Part shown: positions 16,219 through 26,100 of the stretch, piece after piece | Numbering within the stretch: position 1 is the stretch's first letter | Layout of the letters: each line of letters opens with the position of its first letter | Assembly (NCBI GenBank): GCA_021852245.1 | Contig: JAJZNY010000135.1 | Span: forward strand, 1 to 29,833 | Reading direction: 5' to 3' | DNA: 29,833 nucleotides | Source: Planctomycetota bacterium | GTDB taxonomy: Bacteria > Planctomycetota > Phycisphaerae > WQYP01 | Position numbers and translations under genes: made by a program | The notes under the pieces: generated by a model | What the model was told of the DNA's origin: nothing | Database searches by the model: none | Seen by the model: only the letters and a program-made list of their open reading frames with translations

Positions 16219-16294
16219 AGCTAATGAAAGATCAACGAGGGATCGAGCAATTGGACCGGGCGGCATCGCTGGCCCGCGGCGTCGGCAACAATGA

Positions 16295-16426
16295 CCTCTG
16301 CGTTCCCCTGCGTCCTCTGCGGTTTAATCGGTTTCTCCCTCTTTTTGCCTGCGGTTGGCGCGTATCCATTACGGTTGCAACCGGTGGAATAAATCCACCG
16401 GCTCGCATTTGCGATGGTCGTGGCTC
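16295..16426 (-). repeat. Interspersed 132-bp repeat, copy 2
   Basis: The reverse complement matches 29384-29515 with 7 differences over 132 bases. It contains the palindrome CCGGTGGA-ATAAA-TCCACCGG (16381-16401) and the block for GAAACCGATTAAACCGCAG. No open frame is conserved between copies. Confidence 0.9.
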
Positions 16427-16499
16427 TCCTTTCCACTTTCTACTTTCCCCCTTCTGCTGGCGCAGCCGGCCCTTCCCCTGCGGTGAAAACGGTTTATCT

Positions 16500-16586
16500 C
16501 CCTTGCCCTTCGGCCGGCGCCTTTCCACTGCGGTGGCAACCGGTGGAATAAATCCATCAGCCCGCATTTGCGATGGTCGCGGCAGG
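16500..16586 (-). repeat. Interspersed repeat, partial copy 3
   Basis: A diverged tandem neighbour of copy 2. The palindrome is imperfect (CCGGTGGA-ATAAA-TCCATCAG, 16540-16560), followed by the shared CGCATTTGCGATGGTCG block. It ends about 50 bases before lepA. Confidence 0.7.
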
Positions 16587-16636
16587 AGTTTTCTGCGGCA
16601 TTTACGGGTAGAATGGGGGTGGAATTCCGATAGCGG

Positions 16637-18451
16637 ATGGTTGTGAAAAGGCTTTCAGATTTAATGAAGATTAGAAATTTCTGTATCATTGCCCATATTG
16701 ATCATGGCAAATCAACTCTGGCGGACCGGATATTGGAGCGTACCGGCGCTATTACCGAGCGGGAAATGCAGGCTCAATTTCTGGATGATCTGGATCTGGA
16801 ACGCGAGCGGGGAATCACCATCAAGGCCAGTGCCGTTACCGTGCCGCATGAATTCGGCGGCGAAAAATACATGTGGAATCTGATTGATACGCCGGGCCAT
16901 GTGGATTTCCATTATGAGGTGGCCAAGGCGCTTCAGGCGTGCGAAGGGGCATTGCTGGTGGTGGATGCCACGCAGGGCGTTCAGGCCCAGACGGTTGCCA
17001 ACGCGTACGCCGCCATCGAGGCGGGGTTGGAGATTGTGCCGGTGATCAACAAGATCGATCTGCCCAGCGCGCAGCCCGATGCGGTTGCAGAGGAGATGGA
17101 GCAGGTGCTGGGAATCGATGCGCTTTCGGCCGTGCGGATATCGGCCAAAAGCGGTATCGGAATCCCGGAACTTTTTCAGGCGATTTGCGAGCGGCTGCCC
17201 GGGCCGCGGGGGGATGTGAGCGCCCCACTCCAGGCGCTGGTGTTTGACAGTAAATATGATGACTACCGCGGCGTGATCGTTTATGTGCGTGTGTTTAACG
17301 GGCGGCTGACCATGGGGCAGAAACTGCGGTTCATGGGGCAGCAGCGGATTTATCAGGTCACGGGTCTGGGGAAATTTACACCGCGGGCGGTGGCGGTGGA
17401 TTCCATCGGAGCGGGTGAAGTCGGCTTTCTGGTGGCCAATATTAAAACATTGGGCGATGTGACCATCGGCGATACCGTGACCGACGCCATGGCGCCGGCA
17501 GCCGAACCGCTGCCCGGTTACCGTCCGCCAAAACAGATGGTGTACTGCGATTTTTATCCCGGCCCGGATACGGAATATACCCAGCTCCGGGAGGCGCTGG
17601 AGAAACTGCGGCTCAATGATTCCTCCTTCACCTTTGAGCCCGAAACATCTGATGCGCTGGGATTCGGCTTCCGATGCGGCTTTCTGGGCCTGCTGCACAT
17701 GGAGATCGTGCAGGAACGACTGGAACGTGAACAGAAGGTGCAGGTGGTGCAGACCGCCCCCACCGTTCCCTACGAAGTTGTCCTGGCCGATGGTACGGTG
17801 AAGATGATTGATTCCGCGTCGGGCCTGCCGGATTTAAGCACGGTCAAGGCGGTCCGGGAGCCGATGATCCGCGCCAGTATTATTGTGCCGGCGGAAAATA
17901 TCGGCGATATTTCCAAGCTCTGTCAGGAAAGGCGTGGGGTTTATCGAAAGACGGAATATCTGAGTGCATCGCGGATTATCATGGAATATGATCTGCCGCT
18001 GGCGGAAGTCATTTTTGATTTTTTTGATAAGTTGAAAACAGCCACTCGCGGGTATGGCACACTGGATTACGATCTGATCGGTTTCCATGAGGAAGATCTG
18101 GTCAAAATGGATATTCTGGTCAACGGGCAACCGATTGACGCCCTGAGTCTGATTGTGCATCGGTCCAAGGCGGAATCCCGCGGCCGCGCGATCATCCGTA
18201 AACTCAAGAGTGAAATTGGACGCCATCTCTTTGAAGTACCGCTGCAGGCGGCCATCGGATCACGCGTGATCGCGAGAGAAACCATCAGTGCGATGCGGAA
18301 GAATGTTACGGCAAAATGCTACGGCGGCGACGTGAGTCGTAAGCGGAAGCTGCTGGAGAAGCAGAAAGAGGGGAAGAAACGGATGAAACAGGTGGGACAG
18401 GTGGAGATTCCGCAGGAGGCCTTCATGGCCGTGCTGGAGCCGGGGGAATAA
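16637..18451 (+). CDS. lepA: Elongation factor 4 (back-translocating GTPase LepA)
   Basis: A ribosome-associated GTPase acting on stalled or mis-translocated ribosomes. G motifs are intact: AHIDHGKS (19-26), RGIT (59-62), DTPGH (84-88) and NKID (138-141). The LepA-specific C-terminal domain follows, with [22 protein letters not shown] and [12 protein letters not shown] near the end. The 604-aa length is typical. The start is uncertain: ATG 16637 adds nine residues before Met10 (ATG 16664), where many homologues begin (MKIRNF). Neither has a well-spaced ribosome site. The G3 context reads GHVDFHYEV, where many LepA proteins have DFSYEV. It stands alone, preceded by repeats and followed by a 486-base gap. 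Confidence 0.95.
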   Translation: MVVKRLSDLMKIRNFCIIAHIDHGKSTLADRILERTGAITEREMQAQFLDDLDLERERGITIKASAVTVPHEFGGEKYMWNLIDTPGHVDFHYEVAKALQACEGALLVVDATQGVQAQTVANAYAAIEAGLEIVPVINKIDLPSAQPDAVAEEMEQVLGIDALSAVRISAKSGIGIPELFQAICERLPGPRGDVSAPLQALVFDSKYDDYRGVIVYVRVFNGRLTMGQKLRFMGQQRIYQVTGLGKFTPRAVAVDSIGAGEVGFLVANIKTLGDVTIGDTVTDAMAPAAEPLPGYRPPKQMVYCDFYPGPDTEYTQLREALEKLRLNDSSFTFEPETSDALGFGFRCGFLGLLHMEIVQERLEREQKVQVVQTAPTVPYEVVLADGTVKMIDSASGLPDLSTVKAVREPMIRASIIVPAENIGDISKLCQERRGVYRKTEYLSASRIIMEYDLPLAEVIFDFFDKLKTATRGYGTLDYDLIGFHEEDLVKMDILVNGQPIDALSLIVHRSKAESRGRAIIRKLKSEIGRHLFEVPLQAAIGSRVIARETISAMRKNVTAKCYGGDVSRKRKLLEKQKEGKKRMKQVGQVEIPQEAFMAVLEPGE

Positions 18452-18937
18452 AGGCGTATTGTTGCATGAAATCGATCTCTGCTGGTTATCGGACAACCTG
18501 CGCCGCCGCCTTGAATTATTGTTCTGTTATTTGATATTCCCTCGCCGAAGATAGCTTTATAAATCCGTTACTGCACAAAATCCAGGATCGCGCCTGCGAG
18601 GCGATGGTTCTCGGACGCTGATCGTTTCAATTTAATAGTATGTCGCCCCGTGGCGGTGGGAGATTCATTCAACCCGGCAGCGGCTTTGGCCGATGAAACT
18701 TGTCGGCTCGGCTGGCCAAGGAATCGCCACCGGCCCGGCGTTGATTGTGGGTGGTGCGGGGTGCCACTGAACAGAGTGCTGTTCAGGCCTCGCGAAAGAA
18801 TACGCCTGCGGTCAACCTTCGGCAAACCAGATATGTGAACGGTTTCGACAGGGGTGAGAGGTCGACCCACCCGAGTTGAGACGTTTGACTATCTGGCCAG
18901 CCCTGCCGAAATGTGTCCTGATCCGGAGAACCAGTTA
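18452..18937 (+). other. Structured intergenic region before the prepilin gene
   Basis: No gene recognised in 486 bases. Several inverted repeats lie on the plus strand. CGGTGG-GA-GATTC (18654-18666) pairs with GAATC-G-CCACCG (18721-18732), enclosing smaller GC stems. A perfect 8-bp hairpin CTGAACAG-AGTG-CTGTTCAG (18767-18786) follows. None has a T-tract, so they are not simple terminators. They could be part of a leader or a small RNA. Confidence 0.5.
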
Positions 18938-19900
18938 ATGAAACGCTCATCAGCAAAAAATAAAGGTTTTACGCTGATTGAACTGCTCGTGGTGATTTCG
19001 ATTATCGCCCTGCTCATCGCCATTCTGCTGCCCAGCCTTGCGAAGGCGAAAGAGCTTGCCAACCGAGCGGTCTGTTCAGCCAATGTCCGCGGCATCATCC
19101 AGTCCATGGTGATTTACGCGCAGAGTAATGAAAGTCAGTTCCCGTCGGTGGTGCCACCCAGCAGCACCACTTACGATAACAGTGCAGGCACTGGTACACC
19201 CACTGTGAACGCCAGCGCACCTGCCGAGATCAATGCCATGTATTCGACGCCCCTAGAACAGGGAAATCCGATGGCATGCATGTGGCTTCTGGTGCTTAAC
19301 GGCCAGATGACGCCCAAGAGCTTCATCTGTCCGTCGGACCCGATCGCGACGTCGCCTTCAGCCGAATTCAATTCCACACAGGAATATTATCCAAACTTTG
19401 GCATGATCGGCTCGGCAACCTCGCCCAGCGCGACCGGTGAAGGTGAAAGCTACTCGATCGCCTATCCTTGGTTCGGTAGCCAGGTCGGTGCGTGGTGGAC
19501 TGACAATGCCGCCACCAGCGATCTGCCGCTGGTCAGCGATATGGCCCCGGCCGATATCACGGGCGCGGGTAATACCAACCGCATTACCACAACCGCGCAG
19601 TCGAATACGTACGGTCCGTATATTTACAATTCGGGTAATCACGGTGGCGATGGCCAGAACGTCGGCTTCGGTGATGACCATGTGAGTTGGGAAACGAATC
19701 CATACGTGGGCGAGGCAGGTGATAATATTTTCACATATGAAAGTACGATACCGGCCAGCGGATCGACCCCAGCGTCGACTTCCCAAACAGGGCTCACGAC
19801 GACCGGCAGTGCTGTCACTGCCCCAACCATCTCAGTTGACGTAGCGCCCTACGACACCTGCATGGTTCCGGTGCGTAACGTGGCAACGGGGGCGTGGTAA
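18938..19900 (+). CDS. Type II secretion/type IV pilin-like prepilin with planctomycete C-terminal domain
   Basis: 320 aa. The ATG at 18938 has GGAG 9 bases upstream; earlier in-frame starts lack support. A short basic leader ends at Gly10. Prepilin peptidase should cleave before Phe11 (KG-FTLIELLVVISIIALLIAIL), with the conserved Glu at mature position 5 and a hydrophobic helix to about 31. The globular part carries a CPSD motif (131-134) and, near the end, HGGDGQNVGFGDDHVSW (235-251). That motif is a variant of the H-x9-DG signature of the large planctomycete prepilin-like family, with one extra residue and GDD instead of ADG. The fold implies a surface or pseudopilin structure. The copy number of such genes in planctomycetes is high and individual roles are unknown. 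A strong terminator follows. Confidence 0.9.
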   Translation: MKRSSAKNKGFTLIELLVVISIIALLIAILLPSLAKAKELANRAVCSANVRGIIQSMVIYAQSNESQFPSVVPPSSTTYDNSAGTGTPTVNASAPAEINAMYSTPLEQGNPMACMWLLVLNGQMTPKSFICPSDPIATSPSAEFNSTQEYYPNFGMIGSATSPSATGEGESYSIAYPWFGSQVGAWWTDNAATSDLPLVSDMAPADITGAGNTNRITTTAQSNTYGPYIYNSGNHGGDGQNVGFGDDHVSWETNPYVGEAGDNIFTYESTIPASGSTPASTSQTGLTTTGSAVTAPTISVDVAPYDTCMVPVRNVATGAW

Positions 19901-19929
19901 TCCCCGGCACAATCTAATAATTGCTCCCT

Positions 19930-19966
19930 GGCGGCCTGACCACACTCGGTCAGGCCGCCTTTTTTT
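19930..19966 (+). terminator. Rho-independent terminator after the prepilin gene
   Basis: A perfect 12-bp stem (GGCGGCCTGACC / GGTCAGGCCGCC) with a 6-base loop is followed directly by seven T residues. It lies 29 bases after the prepilin stop and before the convergent glycosyltransferase gene. Confidence 0.95.
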
Positions 19967-19997
19967 ATTTATTCCGCTGCCGCGAGAGGCAGCGCGG

Positions 19998-21137
19998 TCA
20001 TGACGTTCCGTCACACCATGCTGAATATATTTCCACAAGTTGTTCCGCCATCCGTCGGGGTGAATACATTGCGACGCGCCGACGCCCCGCCGCTCGAAGA
20101 TGATCTGCAAGTGTTTTGTCGGTGAGGACGCGGGCCATCGCCCGGGCCATTGCGTCGGGATCCGTGGGGTCAACCAGCAGTGCGGCATCTCCACAAGCCT
20201 CCGGCAGGCTGGACCGGTCGGACGACACCACGGGCACACCCGCCGCCATGGCCTCCAGTACAGGTAAACCGAAACCTTCGTAAAGGCTTGGGCAAACAAA
20301 GAGATATGCACGGCGGTATAGCTCCGCCAGATCAGAATCGGAAATATAACCGGTAAAAGTTACCGATTCGTTGAGTCCGAGTTTCGCCACAAGCAATTCC
20401 GGCTCACCATAGCGTGGATCGGTAGGGCCGATCATAATGAGTTGAGAGGGGGAAGGGCATGTTTTAACCAGCCGTGCAAAAGCCTGAATCAAGCCGGAGA
20501 GATTTTTATACGGCGCCCGCCTGCCGACGCTCAGGATAAGTTGCCGGTTGTCGAATGGGAACTGAGAAAGATGCGCGGATTCGGTTGCCGGCCTCCGGGA
20601 GTCAGCTTGATAGAGAGCAGGCGGTACGACATGAATTTTGTCGGCCTTGACATGCAGTACTTTTATAATATCTCGGCGGGAATGCTCACTGATGGTGACG
20701 ATGCGATCGGCCCGGCTGCATTGAAGTTTGAGCCAATGCTTCCATAGCCATTTGTAACGAGACTTGGCCCCTCCCGCATCATGGTGGGAGAGAACCAGGG
20801 GAATGACATCGTGGCAGGTTGTAATCTGCCGGGAGCGGGCGAAAAGGGGTGCATGTACATCCACCGTATGCAGGCACCTGATGTTGTGATGTGTGATGAT
20901 CGAGGGTAACAGCCGCTGATGGCGAGCGCTCATCGGATTACCGGGCAAATCAATAAAATTGAACTTTGCATATTGTGCAACAGCCATCGGCAACGAGTCC
21001 CGTCGATTGACGATGACATGAATGCGTTCCGGATAATCCAATTCCATCAGTCCCGCCAGCAGGCTGTGGGCATAGGTGGCGACACCGCTGCCGGTCGTTC
21101 CATACCAGCGGGCATCAATGGCAAATGGGGCGTACAA
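19998..21137 (-). CDS. Glycosyltransferase family 4 (GT-B fold)
   Basis: 379 aa. Transfers a sugar from a nucleotide-sugar donor, probably to a polysaccharide or glycolipid at the cytoplasmic membrane. N-terminal motifs include DARWYGTTGSGVATY (glycine-rich acceptor-side loop) and TCHDVIPL. The C-terminal domain has SVGRRAPYKNLSGLIQAF (donor-binding Lys) and the EX7E motif EGFGLPVLE (287-295), then VVSSDRSSLPEACGDAALLVDP. The start is TTG 21137, with AAAGG a few bases upstream; no better Met lies before homology begins. It follows folA by 39 bases on the same strand and so seems to be the last gene of a thyA-folA-GT run. Sugar and acceptor are unknown. Confidence 0.9.
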   Translation of the reverse strand: MYAPFAIDARWYGTTGSGVATYAHSLLAGLMELDYPERIHVIVNRRDSLPMAVAQYAKFNFIDLPGNPMSARHQRLLPSIITHHNIRCLHTVDVHAPLFARSRQITTCHDVIPLVLSHHDAGGAKSRYKWLWKHWLKLQCSRADRIVTISEHSRRDIIKVLHVKADKIHVVPPALYQADSRRPATESAHLSQFPFDNRQLILSVGRRAPYKNLSGLIQAFARLVKTCPSPSQLIMIGPTDPRYGEPELLVAKLGLNESVTFTGYISDSDLAELYRRAYLFVCPSLYEGFGLPVLEAMAAGVPVVSSDRSSLPEACGDAALLVDPTDPDAMARAMARVLTDKTLADHLRAAGRRRVAMYSPRRMAEQLVEIYSAWCDGTS

Positions 21138-21176
21138 GAATTACCTTTCGATACGACGATTCGATGCTTGGCAGGC

Positions 21177-21677
21177 TCAGCGCCGAGATTCCACCCCGCG
21201 GACGTAATCCAGAAAATCGCATTCGGGGAGATGCTCCTCCCTGACAAGCCGCCAGTCGGCGGCGTTAAAAGACGGAAACCAGGTGTCAACCGTCGCCTGA
21301 ATAGGGACTCGAATCATCGTTACATACATTCGGGTGGCAAGCGGCAGGCAGGCGCGATAGATCTCCCCCCCACCACAGATGAAAAGCTCGGTTTCGCCTG
21401 CCATCCGGGCGGCGTTGACGGCATCGTGAATACTGGTCCACCACTCCACCCCCGGCTGCGGTATACCTGCCTTACGGGATATGACCAAATTGCGGCGGTT
21501 CGGCAGAGGTTTGCCGAGAGAGTCAAACGTCTTACGCCCCATGAGGACCGTGTGTCCGGTGGTTAATTGTTTGAAGCGCTTCAGGTCGGCACTGACGTGC
21601 CATGGGAGGCGATTGGCCGATCCAATTCCGCGGTCGGGTGTCATGGCGACGATGATGCTGATATCCATTGGGTTCAT
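21177..21677 (-). CDS. folA: Dihydrofolate reductase
   Basis: Reduces dihydrofolate to tetrahydrofolate with NADPH, regenerating the cofactor oxidised by the adjacent thymidylate synthase. Family motifs: IVAMTPDRGIGSANRLPWHVSADLKRFK, the NADPH-binding stretch VLMGRKTFDSLGKPLPNR with NLVISR after it, and FICGGGEIYRACLP. At 166 aa from ATG 21677 it is standard length. An in-frame TTG at 21695 and an ATG at 21668 are alternatives; GAGG lies about 12 bases before 21677. It starts 27 bases after thyA on the same strand. Confidence 0.95.
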   Translation of the reverse strand: MNPMDISIIVAMTPDRGIGSANRLPWHVSADLKRFKQLTTGHTVLMGRKTFDSLGKPLPNRRNLVISRKAGIPQPGVEWWTSIHDAVNAARMAGETELFICGGGEIYRACLPLATRMYVTMIRVPIQATVDTWFPSFNAADWRLVREEHLPECDFLDYVRGVESRR

Positions 21678-21704
21678 GGTACCGGTAATCCTCAAGATGG
21701 AAAA

Positions 21705-22568
21705 TCAGACGGCGACCTTGAATTTGATCGGCGGATGCGGGTCGTAACCGATGATCTGAAAATCTTCAAACTGGAGTTGATCCATCGGCTTATGGGCAAT
21801 TTCCAGGCGCGGAAGCGGGCGCGGCTCGCGCTGCAACTGAAGTTGCAGACCGCGGAGATGATCATATTCCGCCATGGGAGAATTTTCGTCGGCGACGTAG
21901 ATGTGGGCGTCCACAATGGAATGGGCGAAATGCCCGACGCGCAGGCCGGTCTCCTGCGCGATCATCTGCGTCAGCGTGGCGTAACAGGCCAGATTAAATG
22001 GTATGCCCAGAGCAATGTCGCCGGAACGCTGGGAGAGATGGCAATTCAATCGGCCGTCCAACACCTGAAAAACAAAACTGTAATGGCAAGGGGGCAATCG
22101 GCTGCTCTGGGCATTGCCCGGCTCCCACGCACTGACGACCAGACGCCGTGAATGGGGATTGCGTCTGATTTCATTGACCACATAAGCGATCTGATCAATT
22201 TCGCGAACCGGACAGGTGGTTTCGCCGGTTTCAGATAACGGGGCGTGCGACTTCTGCACCGGATGCGGAAATCGCCGCCAGTAGCGGCCGTAGGCGGTTT
22301 CCAATTCTCCGCGCTCGTCGGCCCAGTCATCCCAGATTTTGGTATGAGCGCGGAGTTCACGTATGTGCTCCTGCCCGGAAAGATACCAGAGTAGTTCTCG
22401 GAGCACGGCAGTATAGTTGACACGTTTGGTCGTCAGCAGGGGGAAACCCGCCGAGAGATCAACCCGGTAGAACGCTCCGAAATAGCTGATGGTATCTACG
22501 CCCGTACGGCTGGGCTTGCGAATGCCTTTTTCCATCACCTGACGGACAAGATCGAGATATTCCTTCAT
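21705..22568 (-). CDS. thyA: Thymidylate synthase
   Basis: Methylates dUMP to dTMP using methylene-THF. The 287-aa sequence has the classical ThyA signatures: RTGVDTISYFG, FPLLTTKRV, ELLWYLSG, the catalytic Cys161 in LPPCHYSF, QRSGDIALGIPFN and DAHIYVAD. An insertion around 86-125 (ERGELETAYG to CPVREIDQ) lies in the usual variable region. It starts at ATG 22568 and precedes folA. Together they form the compact dTMP cycle pair common in bacteria that use ThyA rather than ThyX. Confidence 0.96.
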   Translation of the reverse strand: MKEYLDLVRQVMEKGIRKPSRTGVDTISYFGAFYRVDLSAGFPLLTTKRVNYTAVLRELLWYLSGQEHIRELRAHTKIWDDWADERGELETAYGRYWRRFPHPVQKSHAPLSETGETTCPVREIDQIAYVVNEIRRNPHSRRLVVSAWEPGNAQSSRLPPCHYSFVFQVLDGRLNCHLSQRSGDIALGIPFNLACYATLTQMIAQETGLRVGHFAHSIVDAHIYVADENSPMAEYDHLRGLQLQLQREPRPLPRLEIAHKPMDQLQFEDFQIIGYDPHPPIKFKVAV

Positions 22569-22654
22569 CGACGCGCGATCCTCAACAATACCGCGCGAAT
22601 TCTATCGCAAGCATGGTCGACTTGCGACTGCGATGCATGGAAAGCCGTTCCTGC

Positions 22655-22870
22655 TCATCTGGCCCAATGGCCGGGGATCCATTGATATCGCCCCCAGCGA
22701 GGGCGCCAGACGTAATGTCCACGAACCCAGACGGCGCCGGGCCACGGGGCGACATACACAACATGAGGCGGGGGCGGACCCGGTCTGGCCACCACAACGG
22801 TACGGCAGCCGGCCAACATAAAAAGTCCGCAGATGCCGAGCCCAACAACGCATAACCGTAATTTACTCAT
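22655..22870 (-). CDS. Small WXXGXW-repeat lipoprotein
   Basis: 71 aa. The ATG at 22870 has GGGGA 6 bases upstream. A hydrophobic signal (5-19) ends in the lipobox LAGC (lipidated Cys22). The mature part is Pro/Val-rich, then aromatic: WVRGHYVWRPRWGRYQWIPGHW, two WXXGXW-type units of a kind found in short envelope lipoproteins. Function is unknown; these proteins are probably anchored to the periplasmic face. It stands between thyA and the RND pump on the same strand, without close neighbours. Confidence 0.7.
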   Translation of the reverse strand: MSKLRLCVVGLGICGLFMLAGCRTVVVARPGPPPPHVVYVAPWPGAVWVRGHYVWRPRWGRYQWIPGHWAR

Positions 22871-23112
22871 GGCAATCCCCCAATCATTAAATCGGCAAGG
22901 ACACTCAGAGGTGTAACGTGCAAGAATGAGCAACGTTGCGGAGTGGGAACCGGCACCTGTAAACCACCGAGCTGGCAGCACGGGCGGACCAGATCAGCCG
23001 GATTGGCCGCCGTCCGTCTCATCGGCAGATATCTGTACTCCGCACCCCCATGGCCACTTTTATCGGTCGGAAAGATTTGTCGGAGCGCCTTGGTGAGGTG
23101 GATCGATGGTCA

Positions 23113-26100
23113 TCAATCTCGGTTTTGTCCGGTATCCACGCCATGCCCCGGCTTATTCGCAAAGAGTATCCAGTAAACGGTCGGTATCACGAGCAAGGTA
23201 AAGGCGGTGGATGCAAAAAGGCCGAAGATCAGCGCCCACGCCAAACCGGAAAATATGGGATCGCTCAATATGGGGATTGACGAAAGCATGGCAGCTGCGG
23301 CGGTCAGCAGGATCGGGCGCATGCGCACCACCACGCTTTCAATGATCGCTTCCTGAAGACCACGTCCCCGCTTCAGAGCGCGATGGATAAAATCCACGAG
23401 GATCACGGCGTTTCGGGTGACGATACCCGCAAGAGCGATCATGCCGATCATGGCGGTTGCCGTAAAGAGTATCGGATCGCGATAGCCGTCAATCGTGCGG
23501 CTGGTAAGAAGATTCAGGAAATAGAAGCCCGGCATAACACCCGGAATCGTGAGCGGGATGGCCAGTTCCATTACCAACGGGAGAAGGAAGGAACCGGTCT
23601 GGGCGACAAGTAAAACATAGATTCCCACCATCGCAGCGGCGAAAGCGATACCGAGATCGCGGAAGACATGCTCGGTGATCCGCAGTTCACCCTCGCCGGA
23701 GAAATCCACGTGGACGCCCGGCCGCAATTGCCACGCGATACCCGAACCATCGGAGAAAAATGTCCGACCGCTGAGCGGACGGGGTTTGGCCGTCAGATTG
23801 ATCCACCCATCGCCGACGGGTTTAAGTTGAGGGGCGGAGGGATGATAAGCATCGGGAAGACGGTCGGCATCAACGTCCACAATGGCATTGATCGGCGGCC
23901 GACCCGCGGTGTCGGCATACACATACACCACACGGCGAAGATTTTTATGATAGATTGCCTGGCCGGCCGTCCTTTCCTGCCAATGTCCGAGTTCCGCCAG
24001 CGGCACCAGTGCGCCGCTATCGCCACGCACATAGAGTTCATCAAGATCAAACCGGCTGGAATGATGAGAGATCGGCAGCGTCACGATAATATTAAGCGAC
24101 CGGCGCTGGCGAGGTGCGTGGATGGTGCTCACGGCAAGACCCGAGACGGCCATGTCCAAGGTGCGGGCAATCTGCTCACTGGTTACCCCGTTGAGCGCCG
24201 CTTTGCGTTTATCGACGACAAACTCCACTCGCTTTTCAGGCGACTGAATACTGTCGTCCACATCCACCACACCCGGCTCAAGTTCCAGTCGCTTTTCGAG
24301 AGTCCGAGCTGCAAGCTGCATTCGGTGGTAAGACGTACCGGGAGAACCGTAAATCTCTCCCACAATGGTGTCGAGCACCGGCGGCCCGGGCGGTGCTTCA
24401 ACGATCTGAATGCGAACATGATTCTGGCGGGCGATGGCGGTAAGGGCGTTGCGAATTCGCAGGGCGATGGCATGCGTCTGACTGGTGCGACGATCTTTGC
24501 CGGCCAGATCAACTTCAATCTGAGCGTCGTTGGGGCTATTGCGAAGATAATAATGCCGCACGAGACCGTTGAAATCCATCGGGGCGGCGACGCCGACATA
24601 AGCGGTGACATCCACCGTTTCGTTCAGCCGCCGCAGATAGTGGGCCAGCGCACGTGCGGCCGAATCCGTCTGCTGGACGGTTGTCCCGCGGGGAGCATGG
24701 ACGACAACGAGCAGATTGCTCTGATTACCGAACGGCAGAAGTTTGAGGGGCACCAGCCGCCAGGCGGGGAGCAGAATCGCGCTAAGGGTTACCACGCCGA
24801 TTGCGCCGAGAAAGGTCCAGCGGGTGGCGCGGCGGCCGCATAATAGGCGAAGCACCGGGGCGAATATCTTATAGAGCCGGGTGTGTTGAATGTAACTGGC
24901 GGCGGCGTCTTCGAGGTCTTCGCCATGGTGGTGCTGCCCCATCTCCTTGAAGCGACGCTTTTTGAGCAGATGGTAACTGATCCAGGGCGTGATGGTCAGT
25001 GCGACCAGCATTGACATGAGCATCGCCACCGGCACATTAAAGGCCATGGGACGCATGTACGGCCCCATCATGCCGGTGATGAAAAACATCGGTATGAATG
25101 AAATAATAACGGCCAGCGTGGCGACCACCAGGGGGCGGAGTATTTCGATAATGGCCCCGAAGGCGATACGACGGGATGCCCGGCCGGCCATTTCAAAGTG
25201 ACGGGTGATGTTTTCCACATCCACGATGGGGTCATCGACGAGCAGCCCCAGAGAGAGAATCAGCGCAAAGAGTGTGACGCGGTTGATGGTGAAGCCCAAC
25301 GCCAGATTACACGCCAGGGTAAGACCGAAAACGACCGGTATCGCCACCGTCACCACTGCTGCCTCCCGCCAACCAAGAGAGAAGGTCAAGAGGAGCACCA
25401 CAATGACGATGGCGGCCATTAAGCCTTCAATGAGGCCGTTGACTTTGGCATTTGCGGACAGACCGCTGTTGCGAGTGACGATGAGCGTCATACCGGGCGG
25501 GAGGATGCTCCGGGCGAGTTTGCGTGCTTTATGAATGACCTGCTGGGCGACGACGACGGCATTGCTGCCTGCTTTTTTTGCGATGGCGATGGTAATGGCG
25601 GGAACCTGACCGCGATGATGAAAATCGGCCCGACCGGCGAGAACCGTTCCGGGAAAATCGGCCGCCTCAGGCTTTCCAGCGGCCGCCCCCCAGTCATGCC
25701 ATTCATAGGATGTCACCTGCATCGGGCCGTCTACGATCCGCGCGACATTTTTCAGATAGACCGGCTGCTGATGCCAGACGGCAACGACCAGCCGACCGAG
25801 CTGATGAGCATTGCGAAAGGCCCTGCCCGTGAGGACTTGTATCTCGCGATTGTTGCGGGCATAACTGCCGGCCAGGTTATTGATGTTTGCCGCCTGAATA
25901 TCGGAACCGATCTGCAGCGCGGTGAGATGATACGCCCGCAGACGTGCAGCGCTGAGATAAACGTAAACCACGCGTGGCCGCCCGCCGACAACATAAGCCC
26001 GTGAGACGTTGGGGACATCAGCAAGGCGGACAGAAAGCTCTTGGGCAATCTGACTCATGAGAACAGGAGGTGCGCGGGGGCTTGCGAGCGTGAGGGTTAC

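Larger units (their letters stand above)
16069..16636. other. Gene-poor stretch with cassette remnant, leader copy and repeats
   Basis: No intact gene. It contains a 26-codon open tail at 16096-16176 (KKGAGYRWMLWMDAIMWQLP...) that looks like the 3' end of a lost gene. The third leader copy (16190-16218) follows with a 27-codon dead-end frame (16211-16294). Two reverse-oriented copies of the interspersed repeat come next. Confidence 0.6.

Noticed and set aside
16712..17698. Minus-strand open frame of 328 codons opposite lepA
   Set aside because: Antisense of a highly conserved gene, without homology-like features.
18836..18860. tmRNA-like 5' start (GGTTTCGACAGGGG)
   Set aside because: No matching acceptor partner or T-arm with CCA was found within the next few hundred bases, which are prepilin coding sequence.
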